A stretch of DNA of 64,000 nucleotides from Synaphobranchus kaupii (taxonomy: Eukaryota > Chordata > Actinopteri > Anguilliformes > Synaphobranchidae). The stretch covers positions 55,546,157-55,610,156 of the forward strand of contig CM056381.1 in the NCBI GenBank assembly GCA_029718625.1, in the 5' to 3' direction. The notes below the pieces were generated by a model. It saw only the letters and a program-made list of their open reading frames with translations. It was not told the origin of the DNA and ran no database searches. Shown here in pieces: positions 23,421 to 34,586 of this stretch. How positions within the stretch are numbered: the first letter of the stretch is position 1; each line of letters begins with the position of its first letter. A program made the translations under genes and the position numbers.

Positions 23421-24689
23421 CCAGTTTAGTGACGTAACACCTAGTGACAACTTGTAGAATTTATTGACTTACGCAATCTAATGGCCATCACTTAAATATC
23501 CGATAAAAAAGAAAACATGAGACTAAAACACAAATTAAGTATTTGCCTATACTTAGTTTATGATTTTAGACATTCTCTTGTGAAACAAATGCAGTATTAC
23601 ATTGGTATACATTTTTTGCGATGCAATTTTTCAATGCAAAATAGACATCGTCTATCGTCTGCCACTGCAATGCAGTGGTAATCGGAAATTGACAATACGC
23701 TGGGTCGCAATGTGCATGGCTTTTAAAGGGTCGTAAAAGAGGTCATTTGATTGGCTATGGTTGAATCCAGTTGAAACACACCCACTGATAAATATTCAGC
23801 CTAACCCAGCCCATTTCCAATCTGCACAGCACGCTGTGAGCTGTGCGCTCCTCGCCTCTGGTCACGTAAATAACAAAATTCAGTAGCCACACCCAGTGCA
23901 CCATGACTGTGCCTATTCACTGTGCACTGGAAAATAGAGCCCTAACGGCAAAGCCCCACAGAAAGCGGTGAAATCGCATGCCATCGCTCTCGCCTACCAC
24001 AATCTTTAATCTGATTGGTTATTACACCACGTTCCCAGTCTCGTCTGGACTCCTCGCATCGGTAGCAAACCCAACATGCTTTGCAGACAGGAGGAATCGC
24101 CTCTCATTGGAAATGAATGGAGGCGGTGTAATCCCATGAGAAATCCACTCCACACTGCTTTCTATGGGGCTTAGCCGTAAGTCTGACCACATAAGCTAAC
24201 CCACCTGTATTGTGTTTGTGATTATGATAAGCATATTTATGAAGAAATACTGTCCAGTTTCTTCATGATACTATGGAAATGAGCTCACCATCAACAATTG
24301 ACCCAGAGCATTTTAAACAGTGTGGTGATGTAATTTTAGTGGTGTATAGAAAGTAAGGTAAATACATTAATATTGTATTAAAATTAATAATACTTTTAAA
24401 AAAAAGATCAATTTCGAAAACATGCAGCAATTTGGAAGAATAAAAGTGAACTGACCAAATACACATGACTATTTTGTGGCCACTGGAAACCATTATATGA
24501 ACCATTATATGGTGGGACATTGGCCAATTCTAATCTAATAAATGTAAAAAACAAGTTTATTTGCTAAATAATATTAAAGATTTAAAAAAATTTCTCAATC
24601 AAATACACATTTTAGAAAGTAGTTACTCTGTCCAAATAGCTCTCTTCATAAGATGCTGAGTTAGTACTTGCCCCTAAAATAAAAATGAT
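23421..24689. other. Non-coding, nothing recognised
   Basis: No ORF with homology. Around 23745-23835 a phrase with 'ttgattggctatggttgaatcc' and 'cacaccca' resembles 58915-58960, suggesting copies of one old repeat. Confidence 0.35.
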
Positions 24690-25075
24690 CATGCAATCTA
24701 GCCTGCAAGACACTGCAATAACCCAGAGGACAAGAAACTACCAGAACCTACACCAATGGATGGCTGTTTGGGTGAGGAAAGGGAGGGTTCTCCTGCTGTT
24801 GTGAAAGGAGAATCTACAGGTTTGCTTGATTGGCGCAGTGTGTCCCGAGAATCCGGGCTGGTCATCTAGGGTTACATCAAGGTTCTTAGCAGACCGGAAT
24901 CGAGATACTGTAGAGCCATGAAAAGTGATTGAATTATCAAGCCTTGAGGGAAACCCTTTATTGAGAAGAAGAGTAGCTCCGTCTTCCCTCGAGCATGAAG
25001 TTGTGGGACATCAGAGCTGCAGCATCAGCCAGGCATGCAGAAATATGCACCTGAAGTGACTCACCAATCTCACAA
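24690..25075 (-). pseudogene. L2-like LINE reverse transcriptase fragment
   Basis: Read on the minus strand with frame changes, this region gives ISACLADAAALMSHNFML, KTELLFFSIKG, KNLDVTLDDQPGFSGHT and QTCRFSFHNSRRTLPFLTQ. These match the conserved order near the end of the RT domain in L2/CR1-type non-LTR elements (helix with ACLAD, KTELLF, NLGVTLDDQLSF, CRF..YNIRRIRPFL). It is short, has stops, and is 5'- and 3'-truncated. The clade call is from motif memory only. Confidence 0.65.
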
Positions 25076-26201
25076 ATGACACTAGAAAGCTGTACTCATT
25101 TAATCCTGGTGGGAATCTGAAACTCTACAAAGGATCCATAAATCATGCTCTACATTACTCACCGTAATCAATTTAAAGTGCCCTGCCATGGGAAACGTTG
25201 GCTTTGTGCCCACATATCAGTGTAATGGAACTTTTTGTTGCATTTATTTTTAAATGGTCAATATTTTAACAAAGTTATATGGCATACCACCATTTCTTGG
25301 GTGCTGTGTGTTTTGCAAACAAGATTAGAACTGTGTCTGGCGAGAGGCCAAGCTGCCTGTGAACACTTGATTAAGAAGCTCTATATTTTTTTCTGACTTT
25401 CTGAAGAGAGTGCTGCATTGTTTGAGTCCTACAACAAAAAAAGAGATAAAATCTCAAAAATGTTTGGCTGTTCATTAAAATATTCACCAATTGATACACA
25501 TGATGTTTTGCATACATACAGGCTTTGTACAGAAGGACAAGTAAGTACTGAACTACATTATAGTGAACCCTTTGATAGTCAATGAAAGTTTTCCACTTTT
25601 TCTCACATTGGCTCAAGTGTTTTCTTCTGTTTATTCATTCCTTCTGCAAAATGTCAGTTGTGAAGTTATGTGATGCATTATAACCTGTTTGTAAATGGTC
25701 CTATAAAGATCCACTAATTATTTTATGTTACCGGCATGTGCAATCTGATGGGGAGCACCTATTTGTGTACTGGTCACAACGATTGTTTCATTAACAAGGA
25801 TGACAATAATCAGATTAATGAATTGGAAGGCAATCCAAAAACATTCTCTTGTCTTTTCTGTTCTGGCTTCTCTTTCTTCATGTCACGTTATAAAATGTAA
25901 AATGTAAAACAGAATTAAATTCCGTAAAATAATTTTAAACATTACAAACAATAACATTTTAACATAAATGGGAAAACCTTGCATTAACTGTAGCATACAT
26001 CACACCTGCATCACAGCAGTGTTCATGAGCATTAACTTGCACAGATTAGATTAATGGACACCCTGTTTAGTATGGGATTGATGGCCTTGTTATAGTCATA
26101 CTAATGCCGTGTCCATTATTTATATTATCATAGATGGATAGTTGGGGCTCAAAAACTTAGTCACCCACAAAATGATGCATTGATTCTTAGCTGTAATTGG
26201 C
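25076..26201. other. Non-coding, nothing recognised
   Basis: AT-rich sequence up to the target site of the sushi-type element. No gene or repeat pair seen. Confidence 0.4.
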
Positions 26202-26656
26202 AGAACTGTTACGTTTCTGCCATGTTCATGCCACGTTTCATGTTTAGTTATTGTCACAGTTTATTTTTCTGTTCTTGTCATGCTTGTGTTCTGTTTATGT
26301 TACGATGCAGTTTATTTAGCATACATATTTCCGTGTTTTTCTGCAGCCTTGCATTCATGCTGTTTTCCCTCTCTCTCTTGCTGTCACTCAGCCTTCCCTA
26401 ATTGTTTCATTTTCCTGTGTCTATTTACTAATCTACTAACATTAGATCAGGATTGGGTAATACTAACTCCCTAACCATGTGTTCATGTTTACCTTACGTT
26501 TCTTGTGCATGTCATTTACTAATTTACTAACGCTAGGTCAGGATAGGTTTATTACTAACGATTACTAATTATCTTGTTACCTCGTCAGCTTTCCACACCT
26601 GATTCCCCTTCGCATGCTGCTCTCAAGCTAAGTGTCTGCACCTGTCTACACCTGCA

Positions 26657-26696
26657 TATAAGCTCAGTGTTCATGTCTTGTCTTCGCGAAATTGTT
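26657..26696 (+). promoter_or_regulatory. TATA box and predicted transcript start / self-primer
   Basis: TATAAG at 26657-26662. The sequence GCGAAATTGTT at 26686-26696, 29 bases from the start of the TATA box, is the exact reverse complement of AACAATTTCGC just after the LTR (27166-27176). In Tf1 and sushi-group elements the first ~11 bases of the transcript fold back to prime reverse transcription. The start site itself is inferred. Confidence 0.7.
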
Positions 26697-27082
26697 GCCT
26701 GTTAGTTTACTACTGTCACTTTTGAGCGTTATCCATTGTCTGACTTTTGTTATTGATCCAAGCCTGTTTACTGACCATTGTTACTGCCTGCCTACCGTTT
26801 CTACTGCCTGTTTTTGACCACGAGTTTTGCCTGCTGTCTGTTTGTACCTCTGCCCCGCGGATAGGACTTCGGTCTGACTCCTGCAACGTCCCACGACCTA
26901 CGAACTCTGCTTACCCCTGAATTGTACTTCTGCTCCGCTGACAGCTACTCTGGTTTCTGAACTTGTGCATGGTGTACCGATTCCGAGACTGCCTTCTCCC
27001 TCGGTACTATACTTTGGTTTTTTGGCTGGATTTTCTGTGGATGAACTTTGCTTGTGTGACTACGATTTTTGGATTTCCCCAT

Positions 27083-27088
27083 AATAAA
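27083..27088 (+). terminator. LTR poly(A) signal (5' copy)
   Basis: AATAAA. The matching signal in the 3' LTR is at 32355-32360 and would end the genomic transcript. Confidence 0.8.
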
Positions 27089-27165
27089 GCCCTTGCGGGC
27101 ATTTATTATTACGTCCGTGTTCTGAGTCGTGCATTACGGGTCCAACCCGCACACACCTGTCTCAG

Positions 27166-27176
27166 AACAATTTCGC
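27166..27176 (+). promoter_or_regulatory. Self-priming primer-binding site
   Basis: AACAATTTCGC lies one base after the LTR and five bases before the start codon. It pairs perfectly over 11 bases with 26686-26696, with mismatches on both sides. It has no TGG typical of tRNA-primed sites. Confidence 0.75.
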
Positions 27177-27180
27177 CACG

Positions 27181-30100
27181 ATGGACCCTGCTGACTCAAC
27201 CGCCATGTTCCACGCTCTGCAACAACAAGGCCTCATCGTGCAGCAGCACGCCCAGGGGATTTCCGATCTCCGGGAGGAGATTAAAGAGTTGTGCACGGAG
27301 ATGAGGAGACTGGCCATTGCTGTTCAACCACGCACTCCAGAGCAACCTGCTAAGCCGCTGGCTATCCCACCCTCCCACCCCATGGGAACCTGGCAATTCC
27401 GGGAGCCACAACAGCCCCCCCCGGAGAGGTTCGGTGGTGAGCCGGAGAGATGCAAGGCGTTTCTGTTACAGTGTGACTTTGTCTTCCGACAACAGCCATT
27501 GACATATCCGACTGACGAGCGACGGATTGGCTACGTGATGGGGTTACTCAAGGGGAGAGCTTTGGACTGGGCTACTGCGGTGTGGTCCGGAGGTTCATTT
27601 CCTCTCAGCTACATAGTCTTTGCGGAGGAGATCCGCAAAGTGTTCCAGCACGCCTCCAGTGACCAAGAGCCCTCACAGCAACTCATTGCCCTTCGCCAAG
27701 GCCTTAAAAGTGCCGCGGACCACTCTATTGACTTTCGGACAATCGCTGCGGCTACCCACTGGAATGACTCGGCCCTTGCGGACTTGTTCCGGGCCAGTTT
27801 GAACGGGGTGCTCCAGGACGAGTTGGCCCATCAGGAACCCATCAGGGAGTTCGATGCCCTCGTCCGAGCCGCCATTCGCCTTGATAACCGCTACAGACTT
27901 CGTTGGACGGAGAGACCGATTCCGCCCGGTCAGCCGTACCCCAGACGAGTACCTGCCTCACTGACGGAGGAGAACCAGGCTGGGGTAGTCGAACCTATGG
28001 ATCTTTCCCATGCCGGAGTTAAGATCTCGCCCGAGGAACGGAGACGTCGGAGGGAGACCGGGGCATGTTTCTACTGCGGGAAGCTGGGGCATTCTCAAAC
28101 ACAGTGCACCGCCCGGTCCAGGAAATCCGAGTCATCCGTAGTAGTGAGGTCTTCAACCCACCAGGAGAAGATCTCCAAGAGCGATACTCGCCCTACCCTC
28201 ATTGCCACAATCATGCTACCTGAGAAGGAGGTTCAAGTGAGCGTGCTCATAGACTCTGGAGCGGACGCTAACCTTATGGACGAAGTTATGGTCAGAGATC
28301 TGGACATTCCCACCCTTCCACTGCCCCACCCCGTGAATGCTCGGTCATTGGACGGCAAGATATTCTACAAGATGACCCACGTCACGGAACCCGTTCAACT
28401 TATCATTTCTGGCAACCATCATGAGTTCATCCAGTTTCACATCATCCGCTCCCCCAACGACCCGCTCATTCTGGGACTACCCTGGCTTCAAGAACACAAC
28501 CCCGTCATTGACTGGAAATCCCACCACATTCAAGCCTGGAGCCGTCAGTGTCACCAAGCCTGTCTTCGGTCCGCACCTGCACCTGCCGGGGGCGCACCTA
28601 CCCCACCTCAAGACACCAAGCTGTCTCTTGAAAACGTGCCAGCCCCCTATCACGACCTGGGCATCGTTTTCTCCAAGACGCAAGCACAGACACTTCCTCC
28701 TCACAGACCCTATGATTGCGCGATCGAGCTGCTACCCGGTTCCACTCTTCCCTCAAGCCGACTTTACAACGTCTCCAAACCTGAAAGGGAAGCCATGGAG
28801 AAATATATTCGGGATTGCCTAGCCAACGGTCTGATTCGCCCCTCTTCATCACCTGTGGGCGCTGGATTTTTCTTCGTCCAGAAAAAAGACGGCTCGCTGC
28901 GTCCTTGTATTGACTTCAGAGAATTGAACAATATCACGGTCAAGAACAAGTACCCATTACCCCTGATTGATTCCGCGTTTCACCCTCTATACGAAGCCAC
29001 CATATTCTCCAAGCTGGACCTACGCAACGCCTACCACTTGGTGCGCATTCGTGAGGGGGACGAATGGAAGACCGCCTTCAACACCTCGTTAGGACACTTT
29101 GAGTACCTAGTCATGCCTTTCGGCCTTACTAACGCCCCCGCCGTCTTTCAGGCGCTAGTTAATGACGTCCTACGGGACCTATTGGGCCGCTACGTATTTG
29201 TGTATCTGGACGATATTTTGATTTACTCCACCAACATCAAGGAACACGAGGGTCACGTCATGCAGGTTCTCCAACGACTTCTGGAGAACAGACTCTATGT
29301 TAAGGCTGAGAAGTGTGTGTTCCACACCGACACGGTCGAGTTCCTGGGCTTTATCTTGGAGAGGGGACAAATCAGGGCGGATCCCAAGAAGATCCAGGCG
29401 GTCACAGACTGGCCCACGCCTGCCACTCGGAAACATCTGCAACGTTTCTTGGGATTCGCAAACTTTTACCGGAGATTCATCCGGAGCTACAGCCAGGTCG
29501 TCGCCCCTCTCACCAAGCTCACGTCTACTGCCATGCCGTTCCGCTGGAACCCTGAGGCTGAAAATGCCTTAAAAAAGATCAAGAAACTGTTCACCTCCGC
29601 TCCAATTCTGGTGCACCCCGACCCCACTCGTCAGTTTGTCGTGGAGACTGATGCGTCCGACACCGGAGTAGGGGCCGTGCTCTCTCAGGTTTCCCCCACT
29701 GACAACCTTCTACATCCCTGTGCATTCTTCTCCCGTAAGCTGTCTCCAGCAGAGAGGAATTATGACGTGGGAAACCGTGAGCTACTCGCTGTCAAACTAG
29801 CACTGGAGGAGTGGAGGCATTGGTTGGAGGGCGCCGAGAAACCATTTGTGGTCTGGACTGACCATAAGAATCTGGCGTACCTACAGACAGCCAAGAGGTT
29901 GAACTCCCGCCAAGCCAGATGGGCCCTGTTCTTTGGTCGGTTCAATTTTTCTCTGACCTACCGCCCTGGTTCCAAGAATGTCAAGCCAGATGCTTTGTCC
30001 CGACAGTTCATGGCCAGTTCCGAGCGAGAGGCGCCGGAGAACATCCTCCCTGGGTCCTGCACCGTTGCTTCGGTGTCCTGGAGGATTGAGGCCATTATCA

Positions 30101-31467
30101 AGAAGGCGCTACGTGATGAGCCCGATCCCAGGTCCAATCCCGGTATACGCCTTTACGTTCCCTTCGCCGCCCGGACACATGTCCTCCAATGGGCTCACTC
30201 CTCCCTCATGTCCTGCCATCCCGGCTTTACCCGGACCCTGGCTGTTCTCAAGAGAAGGTTCTGGTGGAACTCCATGATCCCCGACACCAGGCGTTTCGTC
30301 AAGGCCTGTACCACCTGTGCCAGGAGCAAGGCCTCTCACCAGGCCCCAGCTGGTCTGCTCCAACCTCTGCCAGTGCCCAGTCGCCCTTGGAGCCACATCG
30401 GGGTGGATTTTGTGACCGGACTTCCCCCTTCTGAGGGCAACACCACCATCCTGACTGTGGTCGACAGGTTCAGTAAGGCGGCGCACTTCATCCCCCTGCC
30501 TGGATTGCCCACTGCCCAAGAAACCGCGGATCTACTGGTCAAAGAAGTGTTCCGGATCCATGGCATTCCCGCAGACATTGTCTCGGACCGTGGCCCCCAG
30601 TTCATCTCCCAGGTCTGGAAGGCATTCTGTTCGGCTCTCGGAGCCACCTCCAGCCTCACGTCAGGTTACCACCCCCAGTCTAACGGTCAAACCGAAAGGG
30701 CCAACCAAGACCTCGGAGCTGCTTTACGTTGTGTGTCGGCCAAGAATCCCACTTCATGGAGCAAGATGCTCACCTGGGTCGAGTATGCACACAACGCCCT
30801 GCCCTGCGCCGCTACTGGAAAGTCCCCATTCGAAGTTTCCCTCGGTTACCTACCCCCACTGTTCCCCGATCAAGAGGCCGAGATTGCTGTTCCCTCCCTT
30901 GCCACCCACATGCACCGCTGCCTCAAGATCTGGAGAGACGCCCGGGCCGCGCTATTGAGCACGGCTGAACGGAATCGTAGAGTCGCTGATCGCCACCGCA
31001 CTCCAGCCCCTGAGTACAAGCCTGCCGATTCAGTTTGGCTCTCCTCTAAAGACATTCCCCTACAATCCACTTCCCACAAACTGCAACCCCGTTTCATTGG
31101 TCCCTTTAAGATTCTGAGCATAATCAATCCCACCTCTGTCAAGCTGTCTTTGCCCCCTTCCCTTAAGATTCACCCCACGTTTCATGTTTCATGCATTAAA
31201 CCCTATTCCACTGACCCCCTTTGCCCTCCTGATCCCCCACCCCCTCCTCCCCGTATCATAGATAACCACCCGGCCTTCACTGTTAAGAAGCTACTGGACA
31301 TTCGCAAGCGAGGCCGGGGGTTCCAGTATCTGGTGGACTGGGAGGGGTATGGCCCTGAGGAGCGTTCCTGGATCGCTCCCAGTCTTGTCATTGACAAGTC
31401 TTTGATAAGTGACTTTCACCGTGACCACCCTGATAAACTGTGTAGACCGTCAGGAGTCGGTCGTTAG
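27181..31467 (+). CDS. Gag-Pol polyprotein of sushi-type retrotransposon, intact, with chromodomain
   Basis: A single 1428-codon ORF, uncommon in that gag and pol are fused in one frame as in Tf1. Residues ~1-290 are gag, including a retrotransposon-gag-type region with [18 protein letters not shown] knuckle ([14 protein letters not shown]) sits near 297-310 and the protease motif [12 protein letters not shown] near 356. RT follows ([14 protein letters not shown]; catalytic YLDDILIY near 675), then RNase H ([16 protein letters not shown] near 822). Integrase has an HHCC domain with CTTCARSK near 1045 and catalytic Asp1076, Asp1136 and Glu1172 (35 residues between the last two). A C-terminal chromodomain, ~1365-1420, carries [15 protein letters not shown]. 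No stop or frameshift is visible. The ATG at 27181 is the first after the LTR. The chromodomain probably steers integration to marked chromatin. Confidence 0.95.
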   Translation: MDPADSTAMFHALQQQGLIVQQHAQGISDLREEIKELCTEMRRLAIAVQPRTPEQPAKPLAIPPSHPMGTWQFREPQQPPPERFGGEPERCKAFLLQCDFVFRQQPLTYPTDERRIGYVMGLLKGRALDWATAVWSGGSFPLSYIVFAEEIRKVFQHASSDQEPSQQLIALRQGLKSAADHSIDFRTIAAATHWNDSALADLFRASLNGVLQDELAHQEPIREFDALVRAAIRLDNRYRLRWTERPIPPGQPYPRRVPASLTEENQAGVVEPMDLSHAGVKISPEERRRRRETGACFYCGKLGHSQTQCTARSRKSESSVVVRSSTHQEKISKSDTRPTLIATIMLPEKEVQVSVLIDSGADANLMDEVMVRDLDIPTLPLPHPVNARSLDGKIFYKMTHVTEPVQLIISGNHHEFIQFHIIRSPNDPLILGLPWLQEHNPVIDWKSHHIQAWSRQCHQACLRSAPAPAGGAPTPPQDTKLSLENVPAPYHDLGIVFSKTQAQTLPPHRPYDCAIELLPGSTLPSSRLYNVSKPEREAMEKYIRDCLANGLIRPSSSPVGAGFFFVQKKDGSLRPCIDFRELNNITVKNKYPLPLIDSAFHPLYEATIFSKLDLRNAYHLVRIREGDEWKTAFNTSLGHFEYLVMPFGLTNAPAVFQALVNDVLRDLLGRYVFVYLDDILIYSTNIKEHEGHVMQVLQRLLENRLYVKAEKCVFHTDTVEFLGFILERGQIRADPKKIQAVTDWPTPATRKHLQRFLGFANFYRRFIRSYSQVVAPLTKLTSTAMPFRWNPEAENALKKIKKLFTSAPILVHPDPTRQFVVETDASDTGVGAVLSQVSPTDNLLHPCAFFSRKLSPAERNYDVGNRELLAVKLALEEWRHWLEGAEKPFVVWTDHKNLAYLQTAKRLNSRQARWALFFGRFNFSLTYRPGSKNVKPDALSRQFMASSEREAPENILPGSCTVASVSWRIEAIIKKALRDEPDPRSNPGIRLYVPFAARTHVLQWAHSSLMSCHPGFTRTLAVLKRRFWWNSMIPDTRRFVKACTTCARSKASHQAPAGLLQPLPVPSRPWSHIGVDFVTGLPPSEGNTTILTVVDRFSKAAHFIPLPGLPTAQETADLLVKEVFRIHGIPADIVSDRGPQFISQVWKAFCSALGATSSLTSGYHPQSNGQTERANQDLGAALRCVSAKNPTSWSKMLTWVEYAHNALPCAATGKSPFEVSLGYLPPLFPDQEAEIAVPSLATHMHRCLKIWRDARAALLSTAERNRRVADRHRTPAPEYKPADSVWLSSKDIPLQSTSHKLQPRFIGPFKILSIINPTSVKLSLPPSLKIHPTFHVSCIKPYSTDPLCPPDPPPPPPRIIDNHPAFTVKKLLDIRKRGRGFQYLVDWEGYGPEERSWIAPSLVIDKSLISDFHRDHPDKLCRPSGVGR

Positions 31468-31478
31468 GGGGGGGGTCC
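31466..31478 (+). promoter_or_regulatory. Polypurine tract
   Basis: A run of nine G overlapping the end of the ORF, three bases before the 3' LTR; the expected plus-strand primer. Confidence 0.75.
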
Positions 31479-32436
31479 TGTTACGTTTCTGCCATGTTCA
31501 TGCCACGTTTCATGTTTAGTTATTGTCACAGTTTATTTTTCTGTTCTTGTCATGCTTGTGTTCTGTTTATGTTACGATGCAGTTTATTTAGCATACATAT
31601 TTCCGTGTTTTTCTGCAGCCTTGCATTCATGCTGTTTTCCCTCTCTCTCTTGCTGTCACTCAGCCTTCCCTAATTGTTTCATTTTCCTGTGTCTATTTAC
31701 TAATCTACTAACATTAGATCAGGATTGGGTAATACTAACTCTCTAACCATGTGTTCATGTTTACCTTACGTTTCTTGTGCATGTCATTTACTAATTTACT
31801 AACGCTAGGTCAGGATAGGTTTATTACTAACGATTACTAATTATCTTGTTACCTCGTCAGCTTTCCACACCTGATTCCCCTTCGCATGCTGCTCTCAAGC
31901 TAAGTGTCTGCACCTGTCTACACCTGCATATAAGCTCAGTGTTCATGTCTTGTTTTCGCGAAATTGTTGCCTGTTAGTTTACTACTGTCACTTTTGAGCG
32001 TTATCCATTGTCTGACTTTTGTTATTGATCCAAGCCTGTTTACTGACCATTGTTACTGCCTGCCTACCGTTTCTACTGCCTGTTTTTGACCACGAGTTTT
32101 GCCTGCTGTCTGTTTGTACCTCTGCCCCGCGGATAGGACTTCGGTCTGACTCCTGCAACGTCCCACGACCTACGAACTCTGCTTACCCCTGAATTGTACT
32201 TCTGCTCCGCTGACAGCTACTCTGGTTTCTGAACTTGTGCATGGTGTACCGATTCCGAGACTGCCTTCTCCCTCGGTACTATACTTTGGTTTTTTGGCTG
32301 GATTTTCTGTGGATGAACTTTGCTTGTGTGACTACGATTTTTGGATTTCCCCATAATAAAGCCCTTGCGGGCATTTATTATTACGTCCGTGTTCTGAGTC
32401 GTGCATTACGGGTCCAACCCGCACACACCTGTCTCA
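31479..32436 (+). repeat. 3' LTR of the sushi-type element
   Basis: Same length and sequence as the 5' LTR apart from two C/T differences that I can see. AATAAA at 32355-32360. Confidence 0.96.
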
Positions 32437-32441
32437 AGAAC

Positions 32442-34586
32442 TTGCTGATCAAAGCAATGGCTGTTTGTTTGTTTTTTTTGTTTCTGTCTTGCCTATGGAT
32501 GTACTGTGAATTGAGCCATTATGCGATGGTTTGTGAACTAACATACATTTATAGCACAATAGAAATGTGTTACAAGCAGCTGACTTGAGATAATGCTGCT
32601 CTGAGAGGAGAGGTATGGCAGCATTACTATACCCTAACAGGCAAACTAGCTTGTTTGCCGTCTTAGTTGCATTGAAGAAAACACAATCAACCTCAAACTA
32701 ACCATCATGGTATTATTCTTCTGAGATCGATTCAATACGGAAAGTAGGAGAGTAAAAAACTAAAACAGGACATAAAAATAAATGTGTTGCTGGCAAGGAC
32801 TTTGGGTTTGATTGATGATGAGGCTGTGAGACAGAAAAATGAACAGCCAAACAAGTGTATTATTGAAACATGTGCAGATGTGAGTGAGTGAAGGACACAG
32901 CGTAGAGGAGGCAGGTCAGAGATATGTACTCTCATCAAAGTGTACATGTAGAACAATCCAGTTAAAATGAAATACACCTCACTATATGTCATAAACAAGA
33001 GGGGGATTTTCTCCCATAGGAATTAATGTGAATTAGAGAGCTTGCTTTCCAAGGTGTAGTTTAACATCCTATTGGGGTGGATAAAGACCCATGTAATACC
33101 ATAATTATCAATGGGGAAAAGGTTCTTTCTAATTTTGCCCATTTGCACCCGTTTTGTATTGTTCTGTTTAAAGCTTTATAATAATTAAAGAAGAGGTGGC
33201 AATTTGAGTGGAATGACCCTTAGATAATCAATTTCTTAGTCAGTTTAGTTTCCTGTGGCAAAAATGTATCCACATGGGTCCATGTTGTCTGCAACCCCTG
33301 AGCACGCTTCTATTATGCCTAACTATTGCTGTTCTGGCAGGGAATGTGGACAGCTTCTTTGCTGAAGAACAGCTGGAACAGTTCAAGGGGGCTGTAGTCC
33401 TGTCTGTGGTCCAGCTGTACCCCAGTGGTCCTCTGTGGACAGAAGTGGTCATGCCTCATCACTGATGTCATGCCATCTGTCCTCAGGCTCTGGCTTGCTT
33501 AGTCTCTTTTTAGCAGTGTTGCATGGTGAACGAGATCGACCCTTCTTCGGTCTTGTCACATCAGTCCTGCAGGAATGCACAGCAGCAGGTGTGGGAGTAG
33601 GAGCAGGAGAGGCAGCAGAGTCAGCAGAAAAATCATATCTTTGTGTAGTAAGAACAAAAAAATGACTTCAGAAAAATGATAAGTGATTTTTTAAAGAAAT
33701 ATAATGCACAGAGTTAACATCATTATAATAGTGGAACTATTTTTAATTTGCAGTCAAAAATGAATGGAGCCCAATGGGAAAACTGGCTTTTTGAGCGCAA
33801 ATCATAGATATCAGCAGAGGGCGACATTATATCCAGTGCTGTGGTTGGGAGCCGAAAGCTGGCCCCTTGGTCCTGCCCCCTATACCCGGAAGACACATTC
33901 ATAAAACTGGTATCTTTCCTAAAAAGCGGTAGAGAAAAAAGTAAAAAAAGAGATGTATTTCAGGTTGATAATACAAAAAAACAACACAGTTGCTGGGAAT
34001 ATCATTTTGACTTATTTGCTTAACTCATACGACGCGACCACTCTTAAATTTTGTTCTTACCTACGAGTAAGTAAGATCTTGTTCACTAATATACAACCTA
34101 TGGCTGTATATTAGTGAACAAGAAGACTTGACGAATCGAGGGACAACAAGACATAGAGGATACCAGGGGGGTGTACTATGAAGTGAGATCAAGGGATTAG
34201 TGAGCTTCAACCCTGGGTTTCTTGTATCACAAAGCCAACTCACTTTTAATCAGGGTATATTGCCATTGCAACTTACTCTGCATCGCTAACCTGCTCTGGG
34301 GCAGGTTATGGTCAGACTAACAGATTGAAACATATAACAGCAGCACCCTTTGATCAATCAACTCCTTGGCTTTGGAAAAAGGCATCTCCTTTCCATAGGA
34401 TCCCATAGAGATATGTGCAGATAGTGAGGGGGTCTCTTTGCAGGGTGAGGTTGAGTTCTGCAAAAACAATTTACTAAACTAAACTTTGGTGTCATTTCTT
34501 CAGCAAGATTGTAAACATGCTGTATCAAGTTTAAGGTTTAGGAGCTCTAGAATGCACAGTTGTCACAGAAATAAACTGTAGGACAA
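32442..34586. other. Non-coding stretch after the sushi-type element
   Basis: No recognisable gene. The phrase GTTCTGTTTAAAGCTTTATA near 33162 recurs (inverse at ~54521-54540, related at ~57158), so part of it is dispersed repeat. A short open stretch at 33341-33465 is discussed among rejected items. Confidence 0.4.
34078..34122. repeat. Perfect 18-bp hairpin
   Basis: CTTGTTCACTAATATACA (34078-34095) and its exact reverse complement (34105-34122) with a 9-base loop. Probably a remnant of a palindromic MITE; function unknown. Confidence 0.8.

Larger units (their letters stand above)
26207..27164 (+). repeat. 5' LTR of the sushi-type element
   Basis: TGTTACG...CTGTCTCA, 958 bases. Holds a TATA box, a predicted start at 26686, and AATAAA at 27083-27088 followed by a small CCCTTGCGGG hairpin. 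Confidence 0.96.
26202..32441 (+). mobile_element. Complete sushi/Tf1-type Ty3/gypsy retrotransposon
   Basis: Structure: target duplication AGAAC (26202-26206), 5' LTR 26207-27164, primer site, one ORF 27181-31467, G-tract, 3' LTR 31479-32436, target duplication AGAAC (32437-32441). Both LTRs are 958 bases. I see two differences between them (26471 vs 31743, C/T; 26683 vs 31955, C/T), about 99.8% identity, so the insertion is recent. Gag, protease, RT, RNase H, integrase and chromodomain are all in one frame. This is the only element here that looks capable of activity. Confidence 0.96.

Noticed and set aside
33275..33465. Short open stretch with a Leu-rich start and SFFAEEQLEQFKGAVVL, preceded by a possible splice acceptor at 33340
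   Set aside because: Looks protein-like, but I recognise no family, no neighbouring exons are evident and the ORF is only 63 codons.
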